From the NCBI GenBank assembly GCA_050084515.1, contig CM114272.1, positions 43,214,001-43,278,000 on the forward strand: 64,000 nucleotides of DNA. The letters are read 5' to 3'. Of the stretch, positions 1-12,375 are shown piece after piece (the stretch's first letter is position 1; every line of letters starts with the position of its first letter). Below the pieces are notes generated by a model that worked only from the letters and a program-made list of their open reading frames with translations, was not told where the DNA came from and did no database searches. The stretch comes from Blasia pusilla. Its lineage: Eukaryota; Marchantiophyta; Marchantiopsida; Blasiales. A program made the translations under genes and the position numbers.

Positions 1-213
1 TCAGCTAGAATGAGAGCAAATGCATCTTGCCTTGTCTTGTAGTGTACCATTGACTCTTTCTGCAATTCCATTCTGCACATGAGACTCTCTTTCTGTGAGT
101 TCATGATGAACACTAAAAGTTTGAAGAAAGACTTGAAAAGAAGAATCTATGTATTCACCACCTCCATCTGTTTTGAGAATATCACAGTGGAGATGAGTTT
201 CTCTTTCAACCAT
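1..213 (-). pseudogene. Ty1/copia integrase fragment (truncated by window edge)
   Basis: About 70 residues read on the minus strand match the catalytic core of a Ty1/copia integrase. The motif DGGGEY marks the second catalytic Asp region, and a later QNGIAERVN segment carries the catalytic Glu, at the usual spacing of roughly 35-40 residues. Integrase joins retrotransposon cDNA to chromosomal DNA. Only this part of the pol gene is present because the window begins here. Upstream on the minus strand (higher coordinates) there is no gag-pre-integrase domain; instead there is a segment repeated at 38.6 kb, so the element is deleted or rearranged at this junction. The motif assignment is secure. 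Whether the rest of the element survives outside the window cannot be seen. Confidence 0.85.
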
Positions 214-299
214 GATTTTGAACTTCTGGAATGTAGAAAAGATGTCTCACTTCTTGTGAAGGATGTAGACAAAGGATTTGTGAGAAAACAGAAAGTGAG

Positions 300-505
300 G
301 AAATCACTGAAATCTTTATAAGACTTGGAGATACAAAGTGGCCTAGTCCGTCCGTACGCTCATAGAAGAGCTTTGATGGAACCTGAACATGGAGATAACT
401 CGACATACAAGAATGCACTACCACTACGGCTCCCGACTATTTCACTACTCGGGAAACTAGGGTTTTTACCTATTTTTCTTCATTTCTATTAATAGAAATG
501 TTTTT
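300..505 (-). repeat. Repeat A, inverted copy of 38590-38805
   Basis: Read on the minus strand, this stretch closely matches 38590-38805 on the plus strand. Both copies contain an ACCCTAG tract, a GTAGTGCATTC segment, a CGGACGGACTAGGCCACTTTG segment and an ending TTTTCTCACA. Similarity stops at that ending: copia integrase code follows here, while a splice-acceptor-like AG and a lysine-rich open frame follow at 38.8 kb. It could be an LTR end (TTTTCTCACA fits a terminal CA) or a repeated 5' leader ending at an intron. The sequence does not decide between them. Confidence 0.7.
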
Positions 506-1772
506 AGTCTATAGTAAGTCTTGAGGGTTGTTTTAGACACAAGAAATACAAAAGGTTGTCTAAAAATGGTGGTGGGGTTTTTGAACCTAACATGCAATAA
601 TTTGAGTCAATAAAGTGGTTCCATGATTTTTGTGGTTAGGTACACAAGGAAGCTGAAGCTTTAGTGCCAAGAGGAGCCAGAGATACAAGTGGTGGAATAC
701 GGTTAACGTTGGACTGTCTCACCAAGACAAAGAAAAAAAAGCACGTTGGGAATTTGACTTCCAAATTTAGTAAATAACGATGGCTTGTGTCTCAATATAC
801 TGCCAAAGTAGTCGCCTTGAGTACTAGGCGAAGGAAGCTAGAGGATTTATTAAGAGTAGCTACAAATAGGAAGGATCTTAGACTATTCCTTAGGAATATA
901 GTGAATGGGCATAAGATAAGAACATTTGGTGGCAAAGAAGGGTTATGGGATTTCATGACAAATGCAGCTAGAAATCTAACTAGAGCTTCCAAGGGATTTA
1001 GGTAAAATAAGAGAACCAAAGCCATAGCCCAAGCAAGGCTATAATTTGGTGGTAGGCAAGTGGCCTAGTGCTTTCAAAAGAACTAAGGTGGTCCAAGTCT
1101 AAAACATTGAAGCAAGACAGAGCCAAATTATTGCCCTTCACAGTTGGATTGCGCAAAGAGATATTTATGGAGCTTGGCAGAAGTTTTTTTTGAATCAAAT
1201 TAGACTCTTGGAATTGAAGGTGATGTCCCTGTAATGTTTGTAGAGGATGAAACAAGGATTAAGGAGAGGCCTAGGTGAGTGTTTGAGATTCAGTACTACA
1301 AATCATTAGACATTCAAGGATTTTTTTCTTGTGAATACAACCTAACATTATAGAGTCATATGTGACAGATGGGAGGCCAAGTATGATACCCTGATTGGTT
1401 GTTGTGGGCCCAAAGAGGCACACATGTTTTCATATGGAATGGAAGTATTGGTCGGGGAGGTTGATGAGGGCTTCCACAATATTGTAAGTACTTTACAGGG
1501 TTATTATAAAGGCATGTATGCTAGAGTTATCATTGTAAATCCTCTTTATGAGTCTCATCCGTTACTATATCTATGACATCGATTGGCTCAAACCCAGGCA
1601 ACATGTTTCCTTAATCCATCCACTTCAATATGCTACATTTCAAATTCTATTTACAAATGTTCCCAATGGCATCAAAATATAGTATCATTTCAGCTACCTA
1701 TTACCCTCCGTGAGGTCTCTTCCTGCTCAATTGCAAGAGGGTCTCATCCATGGCAAGATCGGTAATCTCCTC
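506..1772. other. No recognisable gene
   Basis: AT-rich sequence with only short open frames in both directions. The longest, 787-1005 on the plus strand (about 70 residues, rich in Arg and Lys), has no motif I recognise. No LTR, tandem repeat or RNA gene is evident. It is probably old degenerated transposon or intron sequence. Confidence 0.5.
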
Positions 1773-3060
1773 CTAAATCTGACAGATATATTTATTGAGT
1801 CTATCGATGAAGTCACTCCAACTAAACCTTCCCTCCCTTGGAATCAGAACAATCCTCGTGAAATAAATTTGGAGAGCTTTCTTTAGGCTCTGGTAGATAG
1901 CTTGGAACTTCTCGTAATTCTTCTTCTGATACTCCTTGTCCAAACTATGCAGGTCCATATCCTAGTCCTTAGCCTTTGCGATGATATAGTTGAAAAAAGG
2001 TTGCTTCAATTTGTGTAGGCCATACTCGTCAAGGAAAACATGAAAACTTCTTGCCTGGTCACCAGCAAGCACTGTTCTAGTGGTTGTTGGAGATCCTTCC
2101 CTTTAATGGAATAGTCGAATACGTAGAATGTGGCTTTGGAAAATCAATCTGCCTAGTACAAATAAAATTACTAACACTCATCCCATCCAGGAAACTCTCT
2201 TTCATTATGAGAAGGTAAGAGAGAATAGTACCGACCTCGCAAATTTTTTTCCTTCTTGGAGGCCTGGAAGTATATTAAATTTCAGAAGGGCTATAATGCT
2301 ATTTGGATCATTCAAAAGGAGGGAATTGATCCCAATGTCCACCAAGATTGTATTCTTTGGGCAAAGAAGTTTCTAAAGTCTCTAACAACATAAAAAGAAC
2401 CACAGATCTTAATATACTTTGAAAGATCCTTTCTACCCTTTCGAACATAAGAGTCTCGCACAAACCAAAAAAATTTGGCCTTCTTAACAAAAGATTCAGA
2501 AAAATAGCAAGAATTTGCTAGCCTCTCAAGCATTTCAAGTGCATCTTCCCTATTCATCGTGGTCCTAAACCCATAATCATACTCTTTCTCTTTCATGTCA
2601 GTAAGTAATCTGACGTAGGGGAGGACAAATACAACCCGTCCATCTCTCGACATAAACGCACTATTTTCCCTAAGACCGAGGAGATACGGTTTGCTAACCC
2701 CATAATTCAGAAAATAATTCCTTTGATTTCCAGGATAAGAAGAGGCTTAAGGGATCTCACCTATCCACCAACCAAGGGAAGATATTATCCTTTCAAAGAG
2801 GGAATTAGAACTATAGTTCCATCAAGAAATATTCATTCATTGAACTATCACAATGATTGTGCCTATTTTTTCTCCTGAAGGTCAGTGTCCAACATTTTGA
2901 CTTGCAGCAAGCTCCTTTGGTTCATAGTAGCATCGGTACTCACTAGGCTGCGGGAAACATTTCACTATTAGTTAAGATCCCAAATTTGCAGATGGTAGGG
3001 AAAGAGACTACAGGTGGTTGTCTAGCAAAGGCTATAGACTCTGCCTTAGAGATTGGGTCT
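1773..3060 (-). pseudogene. Repeat B, decayed coding sequence of unknown function, inverted copy of 42640-44305
   Basis: On the minus strand this region carries open frames at 2653-2312 and 1958-1773 that are not recognised. The first contains YDYGF and TMNREDALEMLERLA, and the same words recur on the plus strand at 43108-43175. Downstream on the minus strand the words VFDYSIKG and DLQQPLEQCLL recur at 44218-44280. Relative to the plus-strand copy this one lacks about 630 bp, with the junction near 2120 after a CCACATTCTA sequence. Frameshifts and stops interrupt both copies. Conservation of protein words between two inverted copies suggests descent from a real coding gene, possibly a transposon accessory gene or a captured host gene. 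I cannot assign a function. Confidence 0.55.
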
Positions 3061-3363
3061 ATTGTCATAGTCCAAGAAAAAAAAAGTCGCCGAGATTGAT
3101 GGAAGGGTGACACAAGAACTTGTTGAGTGTGGGAAGCCGGCACAAGAGAGATTGTGGGAGCAGTTCAAGGATCTTTATTGGGGCACCATTTACTAGTTTC
3201 CCCTTGAGAAGAGGATGAATAGCTTGGTCGTCCCTTTCCCCAACCCAATATGAGCTACTTTTTTTTCTTCTTGTAGCATCAATGGTAACGCAAACTCGAG
3301 GGTAGAAACCCCAATAGCTACCCGAATCACCTCTCTAAAAAATGTACAAATGTCTAGGAGCTC

Positions 3364-3422
3364 GTGCGACTGCGGCAGACTGGTCCCTAACCGCTTATGT
3401 GAGGGAGTTCAGCGCGAAGTCT
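3364..3422 (+). pseudogene. 59-bp fragment of gypsy gag
   Basis: This short block aligns without gaps to the gag gene of the intact gypsy element at 57836-57894, with roughly 80-85% identity by eye. It encodes the same LTAYVREFSAK-type core (SAYVRKFSAK in the intact copy). An AG-ending pyrimidine tract lies about 100 bp upstream. Directly downstream begins unit C (GGGGGGCACT). It is too short to be functional and is best read as a scrap left by deletion or captured by another element. Confidence 0.65.
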
Positions 3423-4260
3423 CGGGGGGCACTGTATGTATACCTCCTTCATTACCTACGACGTTTTGAGGTCCAAAATCCCTAACTTATAAGTGTAATT
3501 TTTTTTCCTCCCCCTAATTTACTTTAAAACTGCCAATTTAAAAAAATTACGACCCCCATATTTTGTTAAGTAAATTTTTGTCCTTGATTTATTTAGGGGC
3601 TTAAAAGTAAAGATAAGTTTACCTTCACGTGGCAGACTTGTGTTGTTGCACTTGATAACAGTCTTCACAATCAAAGATATCCACCGCCACTGCCAACATA
3701 GTAGCTTTGGCACTTAAGACGGAGAGGAATTGAACTTCATAATGAGCAAGATGCTCATTGGTCCACACTCGTCATCCCCCTAATCTATCCCCTCCCAAAA
3801 CTAGCCTTTCATAATCTCAAAAAAATACTTCACACTATAACATGCACATCAATTGGCAAAAGATGACACGTTGCAAATGTAATCATTGACCACTTGTAAA
3901 TGACCATTATCCAATTCACATATCCGAGATGTAAGACTTGGCTTCATGGACAAACTCACATTAGAAATTACCATTTCAATATCAATATATTGGCCATCAC
4001 ATGCATCATATGTGAACAAGGTGTTGCTCTTACCTGAGGGCCGATAGATGCACAAACTTCACAACACTAAGAGCAATAACATAATCTAACCCTAAACTCT
4101 TGCGCCTTGTTCTCCTGCATTAAATTCATAACTTGAAAGCTATATTCACTACTATATTCATATCTTTAATGAAGCGACTGTGTAAACAACAACATAAAAA
4201 TATATGGAACAAACACATTGAAAATGCACGACTATAGCAAAACTATGGAGAAGCTTGTGG
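3423..4260 (-). repeat. Unit C, copy 1 (unclassified repeat with minus-strand coding remnant)
   Basis: This stretch shares its order of features with 55115-55900. It opens with GGGGGGCACTRTATGTA, continues with an ACGTTTT motif and a run of T/A-rich intron-like sequence, then a minus-strand open frame (4055-3849) containing FTYDA, YIDIEMVISNVSL and an I..LD element. The second copy has FTYDA, WIHIDMVISNVTL and YVLD. The shared protein words suggest a degenerated gene or transposon ORF. No known family is recognised. Both copies sit beside gypsy-derived sequence. Confidence 0.5.
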
Positions 4261-4433
4261 GTAGCTAGGACGCTTAGAGTATTGTTTGGCTCTGGTTTTT
4301 TTCCCTACTCATAACTCATAAGGTGGTTGGAATGGAGCACTGAAAAGTGATAAACCTTCAATGGAACAAATGAGCCCAATATTTATGAGAAACACGGGAA
4401 ATTCATATGAAACATGGGGGATTCATTTGGACA

Positions 4434-5319
<886 letters not shown>

Positions 5320-6530
5320 TGTGATACCTACAATTTTGCAAATTTTGAGGATACACATATTTTTGTATCAAAAGAGTATAGACGTCTTCAGGAATAAAGA
5401 CTGAAGACTATATGAAGTAAAGCTTGTATATAAAGGGAGTCTTCAATATTATTTATCTGTCATGGAAAAATGAGGAGTATTACAATTGACTATGAAACTC
5501 CTAGGATAAGGCAGAGAGATGGAAAATCAAGGACTTGTCTTAGAGGAGAGAGAAATGAGGTAACGTAGTCTAAAGACCAAGAGTGAAGCTTGGCAAAGAC
5601 AATGAAGCACGAATAAAGAACCTGTTAATGGAAGTACTTTGCTCTTAAACAAAGTTGCAAGATGAGGTATAAAGTACTTAGAGAGAAGACAAATAATAAG
5701 GTACTTTGCACATGAACAAACAACGAAGCACTTGGAACAAGAGCAAAGAGCTTCGTCTGTCAAAGAAGAGGAAGAGGTCCCGACTTGGAATTGAAGAGAA
5801 GACCGTCCGCGATTTCAAGCGACACACCATTAGAGTAGTTAGGCTAGGAAGAGGCGTGAGTTTCCGAAGCAGATAGGAAGGTAGAACAATTATGACCAAC
5901 GGATTCCTAGGGATCATAGGAAAAGTTAAGAGAATTGTAGATTAAAGTAGTTAAAAGATCCTAAGAGGTATCTACTCTAGAGAAGCGCTTCATATCTTTC
6001 TTACTCACGTCGTTTAAGAGACTATTTAACGATTATCAAAAGAGTCTTTAGCATCATTCTATTGCGACATCCTTATGATGTAGGAATGATCTGAGCCACA
6101 TATTAGTACCCTTTTGCGCTTGTAAACACTTTATAGCCTTTTTGTTCTTGATGGAATAGCACAGACCTCATTTCTTCATTTTGATGTAGAGGGAATATGT
6201 TTGAGAATTCTTAGTGAGTCTGCACAGTGAAAAAAATAAGTGGGAGAGCAACTTGCAGTAAAAGAATAATCAATCATGAGATGTAGGAAATTTGTTTGAC
6301 ATAGAGTAACTTGCCAAGACGGATTCATTTTTGAGAGTTTTGAGAGTAGGAGAAGCCATTGAGCAATTGAGATCTCTCTGAAGTTCTTGTGTGTAAGGAG
6401 GCATCTGCTAGAGCGTTTGTTTTATCCCACTCGAAAGATCAGAAGAAAGGAAATCTTTATACTTGTGAGAAGCAAAATGAACACATGAATGTTTGAATTT
6501 GTTTTGTATCAACATAATTATCAACTTCAT
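5320..6530 (-). mobile_element. Diverged minus-strand copy of the long copia-type LTR (solo or partial)
   Basis: Several blocks match the reverse complement of the solo LTR at 50003-51465 in order: an opening TGT...AATTTTG, a TTTTTGTA.CAAAA tract, GTCTTC..AATAAAGACT, GAAGTAAAG, a GAAGACCGTC.GCG block near 5800, and GAGACTATTTAA near 6020. Between the blocks divergence and indels are heavy, so the right end is approximate and no target duplication could be confirmed. No internal pol sequence accompanies it. It is probably an old solo LTR of the same family. Confidence 0.5.
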
Positions 6531-7495
6531 ATAAACAACACACCTTAAATCTTTCTTTTTGGATAATAGTGATATTCTTGGGGATTGAACTTTATAAATA
6601 CTTCCAAAACCATTACTTTCTATTATTCTTGTACATTAAATTTCCCTTCTTTCTCAATCCCCTTACTTGCCTTCGTATTCCACACTTCTCCATTTCTTCC
6701 TCCCTCCACTCCCTCCATTTCTCCTCTCATCCTTGCCTTTCCTTCCATCATGGACTAAAAGTGTGGGTCCCACCTCTTGAAACCCATATCTAGACTTGTC
6801 CATCCATGTCCATCCTAGGGAAGGACTTGTCCGTTTTTGTGCAACCATGATTTCAACACACATCTTGTCTCAAAGCCCTCCGCCCAGCCAAAGCTTCTCG
6901 CCGTTTCTCACACATTGACGCCCAACCAAAGCCTCACAATTGGCCTCAATGCCTACTTCCTACCGTGCAGGTTCATCTTTCTGCCCTGTCCCCTCTCTTA
7001 GGTTTTGCTCTCGGCAAAGCGCGCTCTCAGGTTTTGTAACATAAAATTGGATGGTTTTTTTAGTTTGGAGAATTAAAGTATGTCCGTAATACCTTACCCC
7101 ATAAGAAAAACTAGAGTTGACACGTGGACCAATACATGGCAGACACATATACCTTTGAGTATAATCCAAAAATTCCCCCTTAGGTTTTTGGACATCTTTC
7201 GTGCACTCCCGGAGAATAAATAATGCCAATTGTTTTTATAAGTGCAGGTGTAAATAGAAAGTACCTTTAAGTTCTTCCATAGTACTTTCAAAGTCTTCCC
7301 TGAAATCCAACTAGAAAACCCTATACTTTGTCGTACGTGATGTGTCTCTTCCGCGGAAATGAGACCCTTGAGCGTGAAGTTGAACTCTGCCCCTAAGATA
7401 GATGAGGATTCCCAACTAGCAATCTTCATTGGGTGACTCAAACCGAGTGCAAAGAAGGCCCTATACACAATCCCAAAGTTGCCAAACACTTGCGT
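6531..7495. other. No recognisable gene; C/T-rich tract near 6650-6745
   Basis: Contains a polypyrimidine-rich stretch (CTCCATTTCTTCC-like) near 6650-6745. A minus-strand open frame ending near 7094 extends across the LTR boundary at 7496, so part of it is LTR-derived. Nothing supports a specific gene. Confidence 0.4.
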
Positions 7496-8526
7496 TGTCG
7501 CGACCCTCATAACCAAACAACACCAAATAGGCGCCAAGCGAAACATCAGAACTCAAAGGAACTCACGCTGCGAGGTTTGCGCTTTGGAGAGGCGTTTGGA
7601 AGAGTCTCTTGGAAAAGTCTAAGAGACGAAACGCAGAACAGAGTTGTGCGTTTCATGCGTTGGTGGTCACAACCAGGAAACCTATACCAAATGCGAGCCA
7701 AGACTTGAGATGAGTTGAGTCTTGGGAGGTTGGTTGCGAAAGAGGTGAGAACCAGCTTGGAACACGACTAGCGTTTGGGAGCATCTAGCTGTGTTTAGGA
7801 CCATAACGTTGAGTTCCAAGATGCGTTTGGGACAAGTATGGGCGCGTTGGAAAGCTGATCTTAAGACGCTTCCAACGCATGAAAGATCTTTGCAAACGCA
7901 TAAGTACCAGCTGAGATATTGGCCAAAAACGATTGAGAGAGCAATTGGGTTGAGGGCCAATTGGAGAGGCCCGGGTGTCTTTCCCTAAATGTAGGGGGTC
8001 CCTGGAGATCCCTAGAAGTACTAGTAAGGGAGGACCCTCTCCGAGATGTCTCGGAAAATGAATCCCCACTTTGGGCGCCAAACGGTGTTTCAGAGGCACG
8101 GGATGGAACAGGAGTTTGGCGCGGAAACCCGAAACCCAAACCTGATCCAAGGGAGTGGACTTTGTACGCCACACTTGGATTCCAACCCGAGATTCACTTT
8201 GTGCGAGTCTTGGTGAGGAACTCATTGGATGTCCATCGGACAGTTGGAACCGCTAGGCACGAAACGCCGTTTCAGGTTCTTGAACCGACCAGAAAGTCTA
8301 TCCCAAGTCTTTCGAGATTTGCCCGTGTTGGAAACCGCAAAACTAGGAAGGTTGAGCTTGATGAGAGTCCGAGACGAGAACTTGGAAAGTAATCTCGCTG
8401 ATTGATCCAAGACCCGACTAACCAAAGTGTGTGTTTGGATGCAGATCAACGTTGAGAGCGTGAACTACTGAACGCATGCTTCCGCAACAAACAAGATTAA
8501 CGTTCAAGGAGAGTAGGCGCATGACA
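7496..8526 (+). repeat. 5' LTR of gypsy element 2
   Basis: Begins TGTCGCGACCCTCAT and ends GGCGCATGACA, matching the ends of the other LTRs of this family. Length is 1031 bp. The primer-binding site that should follow is absent: the LTR is joined directly to sequence matching gag at about 57997 of element 1. Confidence 0.9.
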
Positions 8527-9262
8527 TGCGTGGAGCTGTTGAGGCTAGCGGAGCGGATTAGGGACGATGAGGTCCAAACACCAAAACCCTTTGAGACAAA
8601 AAGTTATTCCAAGAGTTTGAAGAAAAAAGGGGCATCCAAGAGGGTCTGGAGTGGGGTTGAGCGGGACCAAGGAGATTCTCTCAACCCGGCAACGAAGCGA
8701 GAGGAACACCATGCTACGCCGCAGCATCCAAAGTCAGGAAACGGCAAGGTGGTATGCTACAACTAAGGCAAAACTAGTCACATGGCAAAGGGATGCTCCA
8801 AACCAAAGTTTAGTAATAGGAGCATGATTGCATTAGCTGCTAAGCACTTGTTGGCGGGAGGTTTGGAGACCTCCCTTCAAATCACCAAGAGGACTCCCAA
8901 CTTGGTGTACCTAAGATCCAAGATTGGGGATCGTAATGTGATGTTCCTCCTGGATACAAGTGCTTAGCACTCCTTCCTAAGCCTAAGAATCATGAAGGAG
9001 CTGGGTTTTTCAACCTCTAAGGCGGACAAGCCCATTCAAGCAGGCTTTTCCGGAGGCAAGTTTCATCGAACTTCCAAGTTGGTGTTGGGTTTGACAATAG
9101 GATGCGGAGTGTTTGAGTTGAAGGTGAATTTCACAATGTGCGAGATGGATGGCATTGATAGAGTCTTGGGGAACACATTCCTAGATGCGTATGAGGTGGA
9201 GCTAAGACAAAAGCCATTGAGGTTGAGCGTCTTAGTGAAAGGCAAACTGTTGCAGGTGAGAT
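8527..9262 (+). pseudogene. Gag-protease remnant of gypsy element 2
   Basis: Starts abruptly inside gag at the LLRLAERI segment that corresponds to the C-terminal part of the gag domain in element 1. The zinc knuckle, which binds RNA in the virus-like particle, is broken: the second Cys codon has become TAA at 8764-8766. The aspartic protease motif, DTGASHSF in element 1, reads DTSA, a TAG stop (8965-8967), then HSFLS. The protease flank (LGNTFLDAYEVELR) is well conserved. It ends at a deletion junction near 9262 that joins the protease tail to the middle of the reverse transcriptase. Non-functional. Confidence 0.9.
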
Positions 9263-10083
9263 TGCAGGATATTACCAGATACAGATTTCCGAAGCGGATG
9301 TGGAGAAGAATGCGTGCAAAACAAGATATGGCTTGTTTGAGTTTGTGGTAATGCGCCTCCGACGTTCACCACATTGATTAACTCTATTTTCCATGAGGAT
9401 ATGGATGAGTATGTGATCATCTACATTGATGAAATACTCGTCTATTCGAAGTCACTAGAAGAGCACGCTTGACACTTGAGGGCAATGTTGTCCAAACTAA
9501 GGGCGAACAAGTCGTATGCCAATATGGATAAGAGAGAATTCGGGTTGCGCAAGATCAAGTTCTTGGGTCATGTGGTTAACAAAGATGGTATTAGTCCCGA
9601 TATGGACAAGGTGAAAGCCATCGCCGAGTGGAAACCACCTTCTATAGTAAAGGGAATGAGGAGGTTTATCGATGCGGTTCAGTCCTACCGAACCTATGTG
9701 AGGAATTTTTTGGGGATTGTGACCTCTCACAGATTGGACCATGAAGTATTCTAACACAACTTGGACCCAAGAAATGAATGATGCATTCAACCAGTCAAGG
9801 AGATTCTATCCCAAGAGCGAGTACTGAAGCTGTCGGAGTTCGACAAGCCGTTCGAGGTGCGTACTGATGCTAGTGATTTTACGATTGTAGGAATGTTGGT
9901 ACCGGAAGGAAGACCTGTAGCATACACGAGTAAGAAGCTCACCAACACCAAGAGGAGGTGGCCCACTCATGAGAAAGAGCTATTCGCGGTGGTCCATTGC
10001 TTGAGGAAGTGGCATCACTATTTGGGACTTCACATGACTCGGGTGTTCACCGATAACGTGTCACTCAAGTATTTTGAGACCTA
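9263..10083 (+). pseudogene. Reverse transcriptase and RNase H remnant of gypsy element 2
   Basis: The first part of the reverse transcriptase is deleted: sequence resumes at the [13 protein letters not shown] region of element 1. A second small deletion removes the PFDLCNAP block near 9350. The polymerase box YIDD reads YIDE (second Asp to Glu) near 9423-9434, which would inactivate it. The connection domain ([15 protein letters not shown]) follows at 9540-9720. A frameshift lies near 9750-9850, before an RNase H segment from about 9857 with TDASDF, the KELFAVVH block and VFTDN. A TAG stop ends the frame at 10081-10083. Confidence 0.9.
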
Positions 10084-11150
10084 GGATCGAGTGACACCAA
10101 AACAAGTATGATGGCATGATACCTTAGCATTGATAAATGTGGAACTAATACACAAGCTAGGGAAGGATAACGTCATTCCAAATGGGTTAATTCCTAGGGA
10201 CAAGGATATGCCATCGACAACACAGGTCTTGAGAGAAATGTTCCCTAGGGAAACAGATTTGGAAAGAAGGATCCATGAAGGATACATGAAAGACACCTAG
10301 GCAAGTGAGTACCTAAGGAAGTTGAAGGAGGGCGAGAACATGGCCAACATAAGTTTGAGGCACGGTTTGCTAAGGTTCAAGTAGAGCAGGATCTATGTGG
10401 GTGAAGGTAGACGACGAACCAAGGTGTTAGTGGAATGTCATAACGGACCCTTGGCAGGACATAAAGGGGAGAAATCCATGCTCGCTATCTTGGCTAAGAG
10501 ATTCTTCTGGCCCAACATGAAAGAGGATGTTGCTCAATATGTGAAGACATGTGTGACCTGTCAAACGAACAAAGTTTCTTATGCGAAGAAACAAGGCTTG
10601 GTGCACCCTTTGCCGATTCCCGACTGACCCTTGTAGAGTGTGAGTATGGACTTCATAGCCAGTTCTAGAGTCTGAGGGATACAACGCCATACTTGTGATA
10701 GCTAATCGATTCAGTAAATTGGGGAGATTTATGCCGACGGTGGATTCAGCGACGGCCTCTACGACTTCTTGACTCTTCTTAGACAGTGGGTGGCATGCGC
10801 AAAGGTGGCCAAGGAGTATTGTTTCAAATTGGGATCCAAAGTTTACCAGTGCCTTTTGGAAACAATTGTTTAGGAGGTTCAAGACCAAGATGAGTTTTAG
10901 CATGGCCTTCCATCCGGGGACAGATGGCCAAACAAAAAAGGTAAACTCCCTCATGAACTGGTACTTAAGGAATTACGTGAGCGCGGACCAGCAAGATTGG
11001 GCGAAGTGGCTGAGTATGGCGGAATCCTGCTACAACTCCAACAAGCACTCAACAACTATAGAATCTCCGTTTCTCTTGGCTTGTGGATGTGAGCCAGAAG
11101 GGCCTCTTGACCTGGCCCTTTCAAAGGGTACTACATGGGCACATACCTGA
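10084..11150 (+). pseudogene. Integrase remnant of gypsy element 2
   Basis: The HHCC zinc-binding region is visible (H.GPLAGHKG then CVTCQ) at about 10437-10563. The core domain continues as MDFI and later FHPGTDGQTKKVNS near 10908-10950, where the catalytic Glu of the QTEKVN motif in element 1 is Lys. Stops at 10381-10383 and 10624-10626 and frameshifts around 10640-10865 break the frame. The TAG at 10381 falls at the same codon as a TAG in element 1 (60441). Confidence 0.85.
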
Positions 11151-11156
11151 TAAGCG

Positions 11157-11686
11157 ATGGCTAAAGGATTGTCAGCGAAAATGCGAGATTGGGAGGAGCA
11201 AGCAAGGAGAAACCTGGAAAAGGCTCAATTGAGGTACGTGAAGCATGCTAACAAGAGTAGGCCGCCAAGTGAGATTCCAAGTTGGGGAACAAGTGTGGTT
11301 GAGTGTGAAGAATCTCACTCTTCAAAAAGAGTTGTCCGCAAAGCTATCTGCCAAGTATGTTGGACTGTAAGTGATTAAGGCAAACCCGTTTGAAGACGTG
11401 TATATATTTGAGCTGCCAAAAGAGTTCCCACTTTCCATGTGTTATTGTTGAAGAAACGTCTTCAGGATAATGAGCGTCCCGAGCGAAACAGGTGCTGAGA
11501 CCGCAGCCAATAATCGTGAATGATGAACCGGAGTTTGAGGTGGAGACCATCTTGCGTTTAAGGCATAGGGCCAACAAGTTTGAGTACTTGGTCAAGTGGA
11601 GAGGCTACCCTGTGAAAGAGGCAACTTGGAACACATGTGAGGTGTTGCAGGACTTCAAATGGTTGCAAGGGAAGCACATGCATTAG
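11157..11686 (+). pseudogene. Integrase C-terminus and chromodomain remnant of gypsy element 2
   Basis: The first half (11157-11378) corresponds to the LAKAQMRYVKHANKRR linker and GPY/F-like module of element 1 and is broken near 11380 and 11480 by indels. The second half (11492-11686) is a chromodomain: EVETILRLRHRANKFEYLV, then KWRGY and EATW. Chromodomains of this retrotransposon group direct integration towards modified histones. The frame stops near the normal position, so the domain itself is nearly intact even though the protein could not be made. Confidence 0.85.
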
Positions 11687-12375
11687 TACTCGTAGTAGCT
11701 AGGGACATGACTCGTGCCATAGGAAGCTTGGGCCAAAGGCTGTTGTAACTAAAGCACGCTAGTGTTGTAATAAAGGAATGCATGAATTTGGAGATTCGAT
11801 GCTTGTGTATTTGCAATTTTTGTGTGGTAGTGCATGGCAATGAGTGGTTCCTCATATGCTTACGATGTAAGTCAAGAGGAGAGACAAGGAGTATTTGAGG
11901 TGAGAGCTTGTATTTAGATAAGCACCTAACATGACTTAGTGTTGGGTAACTAACACTTGGGCTTACCCTTGCATCGTCGGGGTAGATCACTCTATCTTGG
12001 GGTGATCTCACTCGTGAGTGCATGAGTAAACTTAGTGACGCGTCTAAGTCAAATATGAGAACGACCCTAAATTAGTACGCATTGTGTACCATGCAAACAA
12101 GTGAGATGTTTACGAGTTGTGAGCCATAGAAGTCTTAGGTAGCAAACTTAGTTAGCTTATTTGATAGGTTGGACTGGTCAAGAATCAGTCTAGGCTTATC
12201 GAAGAGGAGATGCTAAATGATGCTAAGTATTGCAAGCGACAACCTAAGACTTAAGCAAGCATTGTAGGTTAGGTATGAGAACGCAATTCGATGTCAAGGG
12301 GTTGGCTTTCCCAAGATGACTTGACATTAAATAGGTTTGCATTGATGAGGTTATCAACCTCTAAAGAGGGGTTAG
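11687..12375 (+). other. 3' untranslated internal region of gypsy element 2
   Basis: Non-coding sequence between the chromodomain stop and the 3' LTR, alignable with 61773-62463 of element 1 (shared blocks: GTTGTAACTA, TTGGAGATTCGATGC, AAGTAAACTTAGTGACGCG, TTAGTTAGCTTATTTGATAGGTT). A polypurine stretch AAAGAGGGGTTAG just before 12376 is the likely plus-strand primer. Confidence 0.8.

Noticed and set aside
7785-8392. Overlapping open frames of 100-146 residues on both strands
   Set aside because: They lie wholly inside an LTR and recur as shifted frames in the other LTRs of the family.
9464-9476. CACTAGAAGAGC as a possible 5' CACTA terminus
   Set aside because: It is part of the gypsy reverse-transcriptase code (SLEEH region) and occurs in the same place in element 1.
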